This document shows, piece after piece, positions 18,933-28,236 of a DNA stretch of 64,000 nucleotides; the first letter of the stretch is position 1, and each line of letters opens with the position of its first letter. The notes below the pieces were generated by a model that searched no databases, was not told the origin of the DNA, and saw only the letters and a program-made list of their open reading frames with translations. Made by a program: the position numbers and the translations under genes. This DNA comes from Flavobacterium psychrotrophum (GTDB lineage Bacteria; Bacteroidota; Bacteroidia; Flavobacteriales; Flavobacteriaceae), in assembly GCF_003403075.1 (NCBI RefSeq), contig NZ_CP031557.1, positions 1,612,001-1,676,000 of the forward strand, in the 5' to 3' direction.

Positions 18933-19883
18933 TTACTTCTTAATCAATCCAAGCTCCACAAGTCTTTCATACAAAAACTCCCCTGCGGTAATGTCTTCAT
19001 ATAACTTAGGATGTTCTGCATCAATACAGTTCTCAAGACAATCCAGTTTCATTTCACTAACCGGGTGCATAAAGAACGGAATAGAATATCTTGATGTGCC
19101 CCATAACTCACGTGGTGGGTTAACCACCTGGTGTATTGTCGATTTTAGCCTGTTATTAGTATGGCGGCTTAGCATATCGCCTACATTTATAACAAGTTCG
19201 TCAGGTTCAGCTATGGCGTCTATCCATTGTCCATCATGGTTTTGTACCTGCAGGCCGCGCCCCTGCGCGCCCATAAGCAGGGTTATAAGGTTGATGTCGC
19301 CATGCGCTGCTGCGCGTACAGCATTATCAGGTTCAGAGGTAATAGGAGGGTAGTGGATAGGGCGCAGTATGCTATTGCCTTCAAGTGCATATTTGTCAAA
19401 ATACAATTCATCCAACCCTAGGTACAACGCTAATGCACGCAGCACATAGATACCCGTTTTTTCGAGCATCTGGTAGGCTTCTTTACCTACAGCATTGAAA
19501 TTAGCAAGCTCATTAACAGTTACATTTTCAGGATATTCACCTGCCCTGGCAGAGCCTTCGTTAAGGTATTGGCCAAAATGCCAAAACTCTTTAAGGTCGC
19601 CTTCTTTCCGGCCTTTGGCGTGTTCTTTACCAAAGGAAACATAGCCGCGCTGGCCACCAATACCCGGAATTTCATATTGTTCCTTAACCTCAAGCGGCAG
19701 GTTAAAAAAGTTACGCACTTCACCATACAGGCTGTCTACCAGCGTATCGTTTAGAAAATGCCCTTTTAATGCCACAAAACCTATATCTTCATAGGCCTTT
19801 CCGATTTCATTTACAAATTTTTGCTTGCGTTCCGGTTCACCCGAAAGGAAATCACGCAGATCCACACTGGGAATGTTTTGCAT
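18933..19883 (-). CDS. Isopenicillin N synthase-like Fe(II)/2-oxoglutarate oxygenase
   Basis: The 316-residue protein has the DIOX_N domain at the start (VDLRDFLSG...FVNEIGKAYEDIGFVAL). A double-stranded beta-helix follows, with HGDINLITLLMG near residue 195 (iron ligands His and Asp), STIHQVVNP near residue 252 (third ligand His) and RYSIPFFMHP, whose Arg binds the 2-oxoglutarate carboxylate. The family hydroxylates or oxidises small molecules; the substrate here is unknown. Such proteins are commonly annotated 'isopenicillin N synthase family' but there is no beta-lactam gene context. It is transcribed alone from a good -7 box. Confidence 0.9.
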   Translation of the reverse strand: MQNIPSVDLRDFLSGEPERKQKFVNEIGKAYEDIGFVALKGHFLNDTLVDSLYGEVRNFFNLPLEVKEQYEIPGIGGQRGYVSFGKEHAKGRKEGDLKEFWHFGQYLNEGSARAGEYPENVTVNELANFNAVGKEAYQMLEKTGIYVLRALALYLGLDELYFDKYALEGNSILRPIHYPPITSEPDNAVRAAAHGDINLITLLMGAQGRGLQVQNHDGQWIDAIAEPDELVINVGDMLSRHTNNRLKSTIHQVVNPPRELWGTSRYSIPFFMHPVSEMKLDCLENCIDAEHPKLYEDITAGEFLYERLVELGLIKK

Positions 19884-19933
19884 AAGAAAGGTTTATTGTT
19901 AATAACTTTACAAAGCCTAAAGCCTTGTGTTTA

Positions 19934-19941
19934 CAAAGCTA
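19934..19941 (-). promoter_or_regulatory. -7 box for the 2-oxoglutarate oxygenase gene
   Basis: The minus strand reads TAGCTTTG (TAnnTTTG), 50 bases before the ATG at 19883. Confidence 0.45.
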
Positions 19942-20008
19942 AGGATTAATTTTTATTTGTAGGAAATGAAGTTGTTAACAGGTAGTATCTACGATTAATT
20001 TGAATTTG

Positions 20009-20410
20009 TTACCTGTATAATTCCCTGCATTGAGATAAAAGATTTTTCACGGTAATATCCTCTTCGTTCTCAAACGCATTTACAGACTTTAAATGAGGCA
20101 GTAGTTCCTGATTTACAATCTTATAATACTTTTTTCCTGTAGCAAACTCATTTTCAGACTTTAATATTGCTATTTTGAGGAATAATATGATGATTGGTTT
20201 TTGAAGACTTTCCCTTTGAATTAAACTGTTCAGTTTTTTCAGGGGAATAGAGTCAGGATTATCAATATCCGTATCAAAAAACTCTTGAAGCAAATCATTA
20301 GACTGTTGTTCAAAGGCTTCCGATTCTGAATCAATACTTATTTTAAGAAGCTTCTTGATAAAAAGCGAAAAGCGCTCAATCATCTTTAAGATAAAATCTT
20401 CCTGCTGCAT
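20009..20410 (-). CDS. Hypothetical helical protein
   Basis: The 133-residue protein lacks a signal peptide or membrane helix and is predicted mostly helical, with heptad-like Leu/Ile patterning (MIERFSLFIKKLLKI near the start, LKKLNSLIQRESL in the middle). I do not recognise the family. Composition matches its neighbours and it has its own upstream gap, so it looks like a real short gene rather than a chance frame. It lies between the oxygenase and serine dehydratase genes, all on the minus strand, without tight spacing. Confidence 0.65.
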   Translation of the reverse strand: MQQEDFILKMIERFSLFIKKLLKISIDSESEAFEQQSNDLLQEFFDTDIDNPDSIPLKKLNSLIQRESLQKPIIILFLKIAILKSENEFATGKKYYKIVNQELLPHLKSVNAFENEEDITVKNLLSQCRELYR

Positions 20411-20504
20411 TTTTGATGTCGGTTAGTGGTTTCCGTAAACATACAAAAGCTAAAGATATTACCAAAAGCAATACCTCAAATTAACACAATGCAGACAGCT
20501 ACAG

Positions 20505-21929
20505 TTAGCAGTCTACATTGTTAACCGTTACGGCAAGGCCGCCTTCGCTGGTTTCTTTATACTTGTTATTCATATCCTGGGCGGTTTGCCACATGGTATT
20601 CACAACCTTGTCAAGAGGAACTTTTGCGTTTGCAGGGTCTGTTTCAAGGGCAAGTTCTGCCGCGTTAATAGCTTTTATTGCGCCCATAGTATTGCGTTCT
20701 ATACATGGCACCTGTACCAACCCGCCTATAGGGTCGCACGTCATGCCAAGGTGGTGTTCCATAGCAATTTCTGCTGCCATAAGGCATTGTTCTGGAGTGC
20801 CGCCCATAAGTTCGCATAATGCAGCTGCTGCCATGGCGCTCGAAACGCCTATTTCGGCCTGGCATCCACCCATAGCCGCACTAATGGTAGCTCCTTTTTT
20901 AAAGATACTGCCTATTTCGCCTGCAACTAAAAGGAATTGTTTTATGTGGCGTTCGTCTGCCTGGTGGTTTTCTATAACCATATAATACATTAACACGGCA
21001 GGAATAACACCCGCACTACCATTAGTAGGCGCGGTAACCACGCGTCCAAGGGCCGCATTAACCTCATTAACGGCAAGGGCAAAACAACTTACCCATTTAA
21101 GTATCTGACGGAATTTCACCTCAGTTTGTCTTATAACCTGAAGCCATTCCTGCGGAGACGAATAGGGGAGTTCGCCTATCATTTTATTGTGCATATCATA
21201 AGCACGGCGGCGCACATTAAGCCCACCCGGCAATATGCCCGATGTGTGGCAGCCGGTGTACATACACTCCAGCATGGTGTTCCATACACGCATCAGCTCG
21301 TGGTCTATTTCTGCCTCAGTACGTATCGATTTTTCATTCTCATATACTACTTCAGAGATACTTTTTCCCAGCGTTTTAGTATAGGCTAAAAGTTCATCAG
21401 CCTTATCAATTGGGTAAGGGAACGCACGGCGTATTTCCTGTTTTTGTTTTGCTACAATGCGCTCTTCCTTAACTACAAAGCCACCACCTATAGAATAAAA
21501 AGTTGAAGTATATTCACCTTTATTATGGTATGCTGTAAACATAAACCCGTTGGCGTGAAAAGGCAGGAAATCGCGATTAAAAATAATATCGGTGAAAAAG
21601 GAGAAATCAATTTCCCGTTCGTTACCTAAAGTAAGTTTTTGATTATGAGTAATGCTTTCTATGATACCATCAATACTATCAATAGGCACATACTCCGGGT
21701 CAGCTCCGCTAAGGCCAAGCATTACAGCAAGGTCTGTAGCATGGCCTTTACCGGTAAGGGATAGTGAACCATAAAGGTCTATGCGCACGCGGGTAACGGC
21801 ATCAAAAATTCCTTCTTCGCGAAGTTCGTTAAGAAAGCGTTCGGCACCGCGCCACGGACCTAAAGTATGTGAGCTCGATGGGCCAACGCCTATCTTAAGC
21901 ATGTCAAAAACAGAAATACATTCAGTCAT
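20505..21929 (-). CDS. sdaA: L-serine ammonia-lyase (single-chain, iron-sulfur)
   Basis: The 474-residue enzyme deaminates L-serine to pyruvate and ammonia using a [4Fe-4S] cluster. The N-terminal beta domain opens with [20 protein letters not shown]. The C-terminal alpha domain has [36 protein letters not shown] and [18 protein letters not shown], whose cysteines are the cluster ligands. I chose the ATG at 21929. The frame runs 16 codons further to 21977, but that segment contains the -7 box and lies outside the conserved family start. It has no linked partner gene. Confidence 0.93.
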   Translation of the reverse strand: MTECISVFDMLKIGVGPSSSHTLGPWRGAERFLNELREEGIFDAVTRVRIDLYGSLSLTGKGHATDLAVMLGLSGADPEYVPIDSIDGIIESITHNQKLTLGNEREIDFSFFTDIIFNRDFLPFHANGFMFTAYHNKGEYTSTFYSIGGGFVVKEERIVAKQKQEIRRAFPYPIDKADELLAYTKTLGKSISEVVYENEKSIRTEAEIDHELMRVWNTMLECMYTGCHTSGILPGGLNVRRRAYDMHNKMIGELPYSSPQEWLQVIRQTEVKFRQILKWVSCFALAVNEVNAALGRVVTAPTNGSAGVIPAVLMYYMVIENHQADERHIKQFLLVAGEIGSIFKKGATISAAMGGCQAEIGVSSAMAAAALCELMGGTPEQCLMAAEIAMEHHLGMTCDPIGGLVQVPCIERNTMGAIKAINAAELALETDPANAKVPLDKVVNTMWQTAQDMNNKYKETSEGGLAVTVNNVDC

Positions 21930-21950
21930 AGCAATGTGTAGCAATTGCTG

Positions 21951-21978
21951 CAAATATAACGCAATTACAGCCCGCAAA
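21951..21978 (-). promoter_or_regulatory. Promoter of the serine dehydratase gene
   Basis: On the minus strand TTTG (21978-21975) is followed after 16 bases by TATATTTG (21958-21951), a -33/-7 pair of the Bacteroidetes type. The -7 box is 21 bases ahead of the ATG at 21929. Confidence 0.65.
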
Positions 21979-22069
21979 TTTAATTATTTTTAATAATGCT
22001 ATAACGATGTAGGGTAAAAATTATTGATTTGGTAAAATAGCTTAGGATAATGGGTTATAATTATTTTGC

Positions 22070-23074
22070 CTAATTTATATAATCTTTAAATACATCTTCT
22101 ATAGCGTGATACCTTTCTGATACTATATTACCATTTTTATCCATCATAAAATAAGTAGGGAACTCCCAAATACCTAATGTCTCAGTAGGGGTATTGTTTC
22201 CATTTTGCCTGTAATTCATCCAATTATAACTATGTTTTGAAAGATAGTTGTCCCAGGCGGTAAAATTGTTATCGGTGGCAATCCCTATAACTTCAATGTT
22301 GTGCTTCTTTAAATCGTTAAGTCGTTTACTAATAAGTTTATGGTCGCGCGCACATGGTACACATTTTACAAACCAAAAATCAACCAGATATAATTTATTT
22401 TCTTTTAAGGGTATCTGTTCAATAACATTTTTTCGGTTTGTAAATTCATACAGTGAAAGTGTAAGATTATTTAAAGGCTTAAGTTCTTTTTGTAGAGCGA
22501 TATACATCCCCTCTGCGCCAAATTTAATATCATCAGGCTGTTGCTCTAATTTTTGTAATATACTCTTTAGCAACTTCGGATTGTTACGGTTATAGCTATG
22601 ATAATTCATAACAACAAGATTAGAAAATACACTGTTTTTATGTTCTTCAAATTTTTTAAGTAAATAAGCATTACGTAGTGTATTATTATCTTCAAATTTA
22701 TTAAGATCCTGAAGAAATGTAAAATATTCATAATACAAAGGCGCATTTTGCACAGTATCAATAACAAGTTCTTCATTTATAAAATGTAAATCTACTTTGG
22801 GCGTACCATTGTTTAGCCATAGTTTTTGGCTGTAATGTTTACCTCCTTTAAAAAACGCAATAACGTAGAGATTAGGTTTATCAAAAGTAAAGACAGCATT
22901 AATTTGGCCGTCATCAGGATATGAATGCCACTGTGTAAAGAGGTCATCAGTAATAACAACGCTGTCAACTTTACTCTCTGCGGTATAATTAATACTAATT
23001 TTGGTGCCTGTAATTTTCTCTTTCTTACATGCAGCTAAACAAAGCATCGATATTAGTATCACAAAATATTTCAT
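22070..23074 (-). CDS. Thioredoxin-like (TlpA/ResA-type) lipoprotein
   Basis: The 334-residue protein starts with a lipoprotein signal (LISMLCLAACKK, lipobox LAAC). After about 200 residues of Bacteroidetes-type N-terminal domain (DUF4369-like in style) comes a thioredoxin fold with FVKCVPCARDH near residue 240, giving the redox pair CVPC. WEFPTYFMMDKNGNIV follows with the cis-proline. It should sit at the periplasmic face of a membrane and reduce or exchange disulfides. The start is at 23074; the frame extends nine codons upstream without signal character. No linked cytochrome maturation gene is visible. Confidence 0.87.
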   Translation of the reverse strand: MKYFVILISMLCLAACKKEKITGTKISINYTAESKVDSVVITDDLFTQWHSYPDDGQINAVFTFDKPNLYVIAFFKGGKHYSQKLWLNNGTPKVDLHFINEELVIDTVQNAPLYYEYFTFLQDLNKFEDNNTLRNAYLLKKFEEHKNSVFSNLVVMNYHSYNRNNPKLLKSILQKLEQQPDDIKFGAEGMYIALQKELKPLNNLTLSLYEFTNRKNVIEQIPLKENKLYLVDFWFVKCVPCARDHKLISKRLNDLKKHNIEVIGIATDNNFTAWDNYLSKHSYNWMNYRQNGNNTPTETLGIWEFPTYFMMDKNGNIVSERYHAIEDVFKDYIN

Positions 23075-23152
23075 AAGCTTATGGTTGGTTGTTAAAATCA
23101 CAACGTACTATAAACATAAGTAGTATAATGCTACAATAATTATTTGTGGATG

Positions 23153-23160
23153 TACCTTTG
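23153..23160 (+). promoter_or_regulatory. -7 box for the MBL-fold hydrolase gene
   Basis: TACCTTTG matches TAnnTTTG, 49 bases before the ATG at 23210. Confidence 0.45.
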
Positions 23161-23209
23161 CAACATCATACTAATATCGGATTTTGATATTGGCACAATG
23201 TAATATCTT

Positions 23210-23947
23210 ATGAAAATTATTCCGCTAAATGAAGGCGTTTTCCATGTAAGTAACGATAAGGAGTTTTACCAGGAAGGTGAGGCGCTACCTAACGATGGAA
23301 AAGGTTTCCTTACAATGGCTATTTGTCCGTTTCTTATTGAACTACCAAATGACCTGATACTAATAGATACCGGTTTAGGATTTCTAAAAAATGGAACGCC
23401 TGTTATTAGGCAATGTATTGAAAATGCCGGATATAAAGTAGAAAATATAACAAAGGTGCTGCTCAGTCACCTGCATAAAGATCATACTGATGGCCTGGGG
23501 TATTTTGAAAACGGTGTTTTCATACAAAATTTTCCACAGGCAGCTATCTATGTTCAGGAACGTGAACTTGATAATGCGCTTACACAATCTGCAAGCCATT
23601 CTTATAATCAGGAAGTATTACAGCAGTTAGGATATCTGGATAATATTAAATTCATGAATGACGACAAGGGGCACATTGGCGATTTCATAACGTATGAGGT
23701 TACGAGCGGGCATTCACCGTTTCATCAGGTATTCTGGATTGAACATGATGGTGAAATTGCTTTCTTTGGGGGAGACAACCTGCCTCAACTGGCCTACCTG
23801 AAATACCACATAGCCTATAAAACTGATTTTGATGGTAAAAAAGCAATGGAATTACGCCAAAAATGGGAAAAGCAAGCTTTAGAAAACAACTGGTCGCTGC
23901 TCTTTTACCACGATGTTAAAAGACAGGTAGTAAAACTAAACAAATAG
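23210..23947 (+). CDS. Metallo-beta-lactamase-fold hydrolase
   Basis: The 245-residue protein carries the metal-binding HxHxDH motif as SHLHKDHTDGL near residue 88. Further ligands are in TSGHSPFHQVF near residue 165, FFGGDNLPQ near residue 188 and a C-terminal YHDV. The layout (LIDTGLGFL early, then the motif) matches the broad glyoxalase II/AHL-lactonase-like group, so it hydrolyses an ester, thioester or lactone; the substrate is unknown. It is a solitary plus-strand gene and ends eight bases from the end of argH, which comes from the other side. Confidence 0.88.
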   Translation: MKIIPLNEGVFHVSNDKEFYQEGEALPNDGKGFLTMAICPFLIELPNDLILIDTGLGFLKNGTPVIRQCIENAGYKVENITKVLLSHLHKDHTDGLGYFENGVFIQNFPQAAIYVQERELDNALTQSASHSYNQEVLQQLGYLDNIKFMNDDKGHIGDFITYEVTSGHSPFHQVFWIEHDGEIAFFGGDNLPQLAYLKYHIAYKTDFDGKKAMELRQKWEKQALENNWSLLFYHDVKRQVVKLNK

Positions 23948-23955
23948 GAGATGCT

Positions 23956-25236
23956 TTAAAACACCTTTTCCATTTTGGCAACAATCTCATCAAGGCATAA
24001 GTTATTGATGCTGCCCTCATGAGTATGTTTTGTAGCTTTTGGCGACTCAAAAGTGCCATTATCTACCTGCTCGCCCACAATTTTATATGCATCGCGGAAA
24101 GGTATTCCCGATGTAACCAACTCATTAAGCGCATCTACCGTAAACAGGTAATCATACTTTTTATCGTCAAGGATATTTTCATTAACCTTGATTTCTTTAA
24201 TGGAATAATGCGCCATTTCAAGGCAGGATTTCAGTGTTTGCAATGCAGGAAATAACCCTTCTTTAAGCAACTGAAATTCTCTGTGATATCCGCTTGGCAG
24301 GTTATTAGTTATCAGCGTAAGTTCGTATGGTAATGCCTGTATTTTGTTACACTTGCCGCGAATTAACTCAAAAATATCCGGGTTCTTTTTATGAGGCATA
24401 ATGCTGCTACCGGTAGTAAGGTGTTGCGGCAGGCTTATAAAACTAAAATTCTGGCTCAGATACAATGTAATATCCATAGCAAGTTTGGATAGGGTACCTG
24501 CTACAGCGGCCATTGCAAAAGCAGTAGTTTTCTCAACCTTGCCACGGCTCATTTGTGCGGCTACTGCATTGTACTTAAGAGTAGCAAACCCCATTTCCTT
24601 AGTTGTAAAAGTACGATCGATGGGAAAGGAGCTTCCGTAACCGGCAGCCGATCCTAGCGGGTTCTGGTCGGCTACGGTAAGCGCTGCATTCAGCATCGTT
24701 ACATCATCAATAAGCGTTTCTGCATATGCCGAAAACCACATACCAAAAGACGATGGCATAGCAACCTGAAAATGCGTATATCCCGGAAGCAGAATATTTT
24801 GGTATTGGGTGCTTAAACCAATAAGTAAATCAAAAAGCTCTTTAACCTGGGTTTTTATTGTTAGTATTTCAGCCTTAAGATACAGGTGCACATCAGTTAA
24901 AACCTGGTCGTTGCGGGAACGTGCCGTGTGTATTTTTTTACCGGTATCGCCCAGTTTCTCAATTAGCAGATATTCTACTTTGCTGTGCACATCTTCAAAT
25001 GAATCTTCTATGGTAAAATTACCCGCTTTTATCTGGGTACGTATTTCTTCTAAGGCCGCTACCAATTGTTTACCTTCATCATCCGTAAGCAAACCCACTT
25101 TGGCAAGCATTTTAGCCTGGGCCATAGACCCGATAACGTCGTACTCGGCCAATACAAGGTCGAGTTCGCGATCGTTGCCTACGGTAAAAATATCGGTTTT
25201 CTTATCAGTTGGTATGCCTTTTTCCCAGAGTTTCAT
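23956..25236 (-). CDS. argH: Argininosuccinate lyase
   Basis: The 426-residue enzyme splits argininosuccinate into arginine and fumarate, the last step of arginine synthesis, in the cytoplasm. HTARSRNDQV near residue 97 and GSSIMPHKKNPD near residue 265 are the fumarase/aspartase superfamily signatures, including the catalytic serine loop. I use the ATG at 25236 (MKLWEKG). Thirteen more upstream codons are open but run into a palindromic repeat. It is the last gene of the leftward arginine operon and is separated from argE by that repeat (25252-25322), which could weaken or stabilise the distal part of the message. Confidence 0.95.
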   Translation of the reverse strand: MKLWEKGIPTDKKTDIFTVGNDRELDLVLAEYDVIGSMAQAKMLAKVGLLTDDEGKQLVAALEEIRTQIKAGNFTIEDSFEDVHSKVEYLLIEKLGDTGKKIHTARSRNDQVLTDVHLYLKAEILTIKTQVKELFDLLIGLSTQYQNILLPGYTHFQVAMPSSFGMWFSAYAETLIDDVTMLNAALTVADQNPLGSAAGYGSSFPIDRTFTTKEMGFATLKYNAVAAQMSRGKVEKTTAFAMAAVAGTLSKLAMDITLYLSQNFSFISLPQHLTTGSSIMPHKKNPDIFELIRGKCNKIQALPYELTLITNNLPSGYHREFQLLKEGLFPALQTLKSCLEMAHYSIKEIKVNENILDDKKYDYLFTVDALNELVTSGIPFRDAYKIVGEQVDNGTFESPKATKHTHEGSINNLCLDEIVAKMEKVF

Positions 25237-25251
25237 TTTGTGTTTTTTTAA

Positions 25252-25322
25252 GCCACGAATTACACTAATTCTCACAAATCTATCATGATATATTAATTCG
25301 TGTTATTAGTGTAATCCGTGGC
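25252..25322. repeat. Gene-less palindrome related to the GxxExxY cassette arms
   Basis: The left arm begins GCCACGAATTACACTAAT and the right arm is its near complement (complement reads GCCACGGATTACACTAAT), with about 15 bases between the arms. The GCCACGAATTA core and the following ATT-TCACA-AT spacing match the inner half of the arms at 18453-18494 and 18874-18915. It therefore appears to be the same repeat family without cargo. It lies between argE and argH. Confidence 0.75.
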
Positions 25323-25346
25323 GAAATATTTTTAGCCAGCAGATAA

Positions 25347-26483
25347 TTACTGCTCAGATTCAGCAACAGCCTCTTCAGCTTTGTTGCTATTTATATTCAG
25401 GAATTTAGAGAGTATTTTTACATATAACGCTATTCCTTCTTCAATTTCGTTTACAAAAATATATTCGTCGGCGCTATGCGAACGGGTTGATAAGCCCGGA
25501 CCCAGCTTAAGCGATTGACAGCTTAAAACCGACTGGTCGCTAAGGGTAGGGGAACCATAGGTAGTCCTTCCCAGTTCTATGCCTGCCTGCACAAGCGGAT
25601 GTTCTTTATCTATAGACGAAGAATTAAGGTGTAATGAACGCGGATTTACTCTCACCTTATCTCCAAATTTTGCCGCAAGCTCGGTACGGATGATTTCCAG
25701 TACTTCTATATTCGTGTATTTATCGTTAACACGAACGTCTACCACAAGGCTGCATTCTGCCGGTATAACGTTGTGCTGCTTACCCGCGTTTATACCCGTA
25801 ACTGTCATTTTCATGGGGCCAAGTACATCGCTTACGTGTTCAAAACGATAATTTCTAAACCATTCTATTACAGGTATAGCATTGTATATACTCACATCAT
25901 CGTTAGGGTGCGCGGCATGGCCAGGAGTTCCTGTAATGGTAACATCAAGTACCAGCAATCCTTTTTCAGCAATGGCAAGTTGCATCTCAGTAGGTTCACC
26001 CACAATGGCGAGTTCCAGGTTTGGCAGGTGCTTTAGTACACTGTTTAGTCCTTTCGGCCCACTGCTTTCTTCTTCGGCAGAAGCTACGATTACCACATTA
26101 TATGGTAAATTTTCTGCCTCATACAAATACGTAAAAGAGGCAATCAACGACACCAGGCAACCACCTGCATCATTACTGCCAAGGCCGTAAAGTTTACCAT
26201 CTTCTATAGCAGGAGCTAACGGATTTCGAGTATAGCCCTGATTAGGTTTTACGGTATCGTGGTGCGAGTTAAGCAACAATAAAGGTTTACCTGCAACAAA
26301 ATTTTTATTGTATGCCCAGATATTATTGTTCTCCCTTTTAAAAGGAATATTGTTATTGTTAAACCATGCCTCTATAAGCAGTGCCGTACCTTCTTCTTCA
26401 GATGAAAAAGACTGGGTTGAGATCAGCTGCTTTAGCAAAGCTATGGCTTCCTGTGTTAGTGTTTGTATTGTTTTGTCACTCAT
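25347..26483 (-). CDS. argE: Acetylornithine deacetylase-type M20 amidohydrolase
   Basis: The 378-residue M20 metallopeptidase-family enzyme removes the acyl group after carbamoylation, giving citrulline in this pathway. Metal ligands are visible as NSHHDTV near residue 78, SNDAGGC near residue 105, AEEESSGPKG near residue 140 (catalytic Glu and ligand Glu), GEPTEM and a C-terminal RSHSADEYI. In a pathway that uses an acylornithine carbamoyltransferase the substrate is the acylcitrulline. The last 15 residues are acidic and look like a tail. It lies 14 bases after argB. Confidence 0.92.
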   Translation of the reverse strand: MSDKTIQTLTQEAIALLKQLISTQSFSSEEEGTALLIEAWFNNNNIPFKRENNNIWAYNKNFVAGKPLLLLNSHHDTVKPNQGYTRNPLAPAIEDGKLYGLGSNDAGGCLVSLIASFTYLYEAENLPYNVVIVASAEEESSGPKGLNSVLKHLPNLELAIVGEPTEMQLAIAEKGLLVLDVTITGTPGHAAHPNDDVSIYNAIPVIEWFRNYRFEHVSDVLGPMKMTVTGINAGKQHNVIPAECSLVVDVRVNDKYTNIEVLEIIRTELAAKFGDKVRVNPRSLHLNSSSIDKEHPLVQAGIELGRTTYGSPTLSDQSVLSCQSLKLGPGLSTRSHSADEYIFVNEIEEGIALYVKILSKFLNINSNKAEEAVAESEQ

Positions 26484-26497
26484 ACAATCGTGTTTCG

Positions 26498-27283
26498 TTA
26501 TGCGGTTATCAGGGTATAAATGCTATTTCCTTTCAGCATTTCAGGGCTGCCAATACCTATTTGCGTAACGCCCTGATTTAGCGCGTTAAAACAATTTTCA
26601 AGCTTAGGCAGCATACCGGAGTGGATTATACCTTGTTCCCGCAGTGTCTTGTAGGTGCCAAAAGTAAGGTTTTTTATAACGGAATCCTCATTTTCGCTAT
26701 CCATAAGCACACCTTTTTTCTCAAAGCAATACATCAGTTGTACCTCAAAGTATTTGCTACAGGATACGGCTAGTGTACTGGCTATTGTATCGGCATTAGT
26801 GTTAAGCAATTGACCATTTCCGTCGTGTGTAATGGCACAAAATACCGGCACAACATTTTGAGTAATAACTACCCTAAGCAATTCAGCATTTACAGCAAGT
26901 ACATCGCCTACAAAACCAAAATCTACTACCGCATTTTTACGCTTTTCAGATAGTATAAGGTTACCATCTGCACCGGTAAAACCCATAGCATTACTGCCAA
27001 AGGCCTGCAATTGGGCTACAACGTCTTTATTAATAAGCCCTGCATAGGTCATAACCGTAACATCCAACATGGGCTTATCGGTAATCCTTCGGCCTTCATG
27101 AAAAACTGCGTTTATGCCAAGCCCCTCAGCGGTTTTAGTAGCAATCTTACCACCGCCATGTACCAGGATTTTATGTCCCTCTAAAGCTGCAAAATCTGCA
27201 AGAAAGCTTTTAAGGGCAGCAGGATTGTCTATCACATTGCCACCTATTTTTACTACGGTTAGTTTTGGCTTAGTTTCCTGCAT
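26498..27283 (-). CDS. argB: Acetylglutamate kinase
   Basis: The 261-residue amino-acid kinase phosphorylates N-acylglutamate. VVKIGGNVIDNP at the start and LVHGGGKIAT near residue 38 are the ATP/acyl-glutamate binding loops. GFVGDV, NTNADTIAS and SGMLPKLENC are later family blocks. It lacks the N-terminal helix used by arginine-inhibited hexameric forms, so feedback by arginine on this enzyme is not expected from sequence. Its start overlaps the end of the carbamoyltransferase gene by 14 bases, implying coupled translation. Confidence 0.94.
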   Translation of the reverse strand: MQETKPKLTVVKIGGNVIDNPAALKSFLADFAALEGHKILVHGGGKIATKTAEGLGINAVFHEGRRITDKPMLDVTVMTYAGLINKDVVAQLQAFGSNAMGFTGADGNLILSEKRKNAVVDFGFVGDVLAVNAELLRVVITQNVVPVFCAITHDGNGQLLNTNADTIASTLAVSCSKYFEVQLMYCFEKKGVLMDSENEDSVIKNLTFGTYKTLREQGIIHSGMLPKLENCFNALNQGVTQIGIGSPEMLKGNSIYTLITA

Positions 27284-28223
27284 CTTCCAGTATTTTAGTT
27301 AAAATAGCCTGAGCCGCATAGGTACGGTTGTTTGACTGAGGTATTACAATAGAACTGTCGCTATCTAGCACAGCATCAGTAACAATCATGTTACGGCGCA
27401 CAGGCAGGCAGTGCATAAATTTACCATTATCAGTCAGTCCCATTTTTTCAGGAGTAATCGTCCATGATGGATCCTTGCTGGTTATCTTGCCGTAATCAAT
27501 ATAACTGCTCCAGTTTTTGGCATAGATAAAATCGGCATCCTTAAACGCTTCGTCCTGGTCATGGGTAATAGTAACGCCTGTAGTAAACTCAGGGTTAAGC
27601 TCATAACCTTCGGGGTGTGTGATTATGAAATCAACATCTGCCTTTTTCATCACTTTTACAAATGAATTAGGCACTGCATGTGGCAGTGCTTTAGGGTGCG
27701 GTGCCCATGTAAGCACCACCTTAGGACGAGGCTTTGTCTTATATTCTTCAATGGTAAGTGCATCAGCAACAGCCTGCAACGGGTGTTCTGTAGAACCTTC
27801 AAGGCTTAGTACAGGTACCGTAGCATATTTTTTAAAGGCACTTATTACATATTCCTCTTCATCTTTTTCCTTATCTGTAAGGGTAGGAAAACTACGAATG
27901 GCAATGATATCACAGTATTGCGAAACCACCTGTGCGGCCTCTTTAATGTGCTCGCTGCTGGCGCCATCCATTACCACGCCATTTTCAAACTCCAGTGTCC
28001 AGCCTTCGGTATTAAGGTTCATTACTATAGGGTTCATGCCCAGGTTAAGCGCAGCCTTTTGGGTGCTTAGCCTTGTCCTTAAACTTGGGTTAAAAAATAA
28101 TAATCCAAGGATTTTATTTTTACCAATTTCCTGATTGGCAAAGGGAGCTGCCTTAATGGCCTTCGCCAAAGATACAAGCCCGTTAAGGTCCTGTATATCG
28201 TCTACCGAAGTGAAGTTTTTCAT
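27270..28223 (-). CDS. argF': N-acetyl/N-succinylornithine carbamoyltransferase
   Basis: The 317-residue enzyme transfers a carbamoyl group to an acylated ornithine, replacing classical ArgF. NPSLRTRLSTQKAA near residue 45 is the carbamoyl-phosphate loop. TWAPHPKALPHAVPNSF near residue 180 is the proline-rich loop found in acylornithine enzymes, and HCLPVRRNM is near residue 280. The residue known to separate acetyl- from succinyl-ornithine enzymes (Glu92 in Xanthomonas AOTC, Pro90 in Bacteroides fragilis SOTC) is Ser90 here, within MDGASSEH. The ATG at 28223 is chosen; a TTG further up lies inside a palindromic repeat. Confidence 0.93.
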   Translation of the reverse strand: MKNFTSVDDIQDLNGLVSLAKAIKAAPFANQEIGKNKILGLLFFNPSLRTRLSTQKAALNLGMNPIVMNLNTEGWTLEFENGVVMDGASSEHIKEAAQVVSQYCDIIAIRSFPTLTDKEKDEEEYVISAFKKYATVPVLSLEGSTEHPLQAVADALTIEEYKTKPRPKVVLTWAPHPKALPHAVPNSFVKVMKKADVDFIITHPEGYELNPEFTTGVTITHDQDEAFKDADFIYAKNWSSYIDYGKITSKDPSWTITPEKMGLTDNGKFMHCLPVRRNMIVTDAVLDSDSSIVIPQSNNRTYAAQAILTKILEDAGN

Positions 28224-28236
28224 TTGCTTTTTTATT

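Noticed and set aside
18933-19883. Beta-lactam biosynthesis gene (isopenicillin N synthase)
   Set aside because: Only the generic iron and 2-oxoglutarate motifs are seen and no peptide synthetase is nearby.
20466-20520. Terminator after the serine dehydratase gene
   Set aside because: An imperfect CAATGCAGAC/GTCTACATTG stem overlaps the stop codon but lacks a T-run, so I did not call it.
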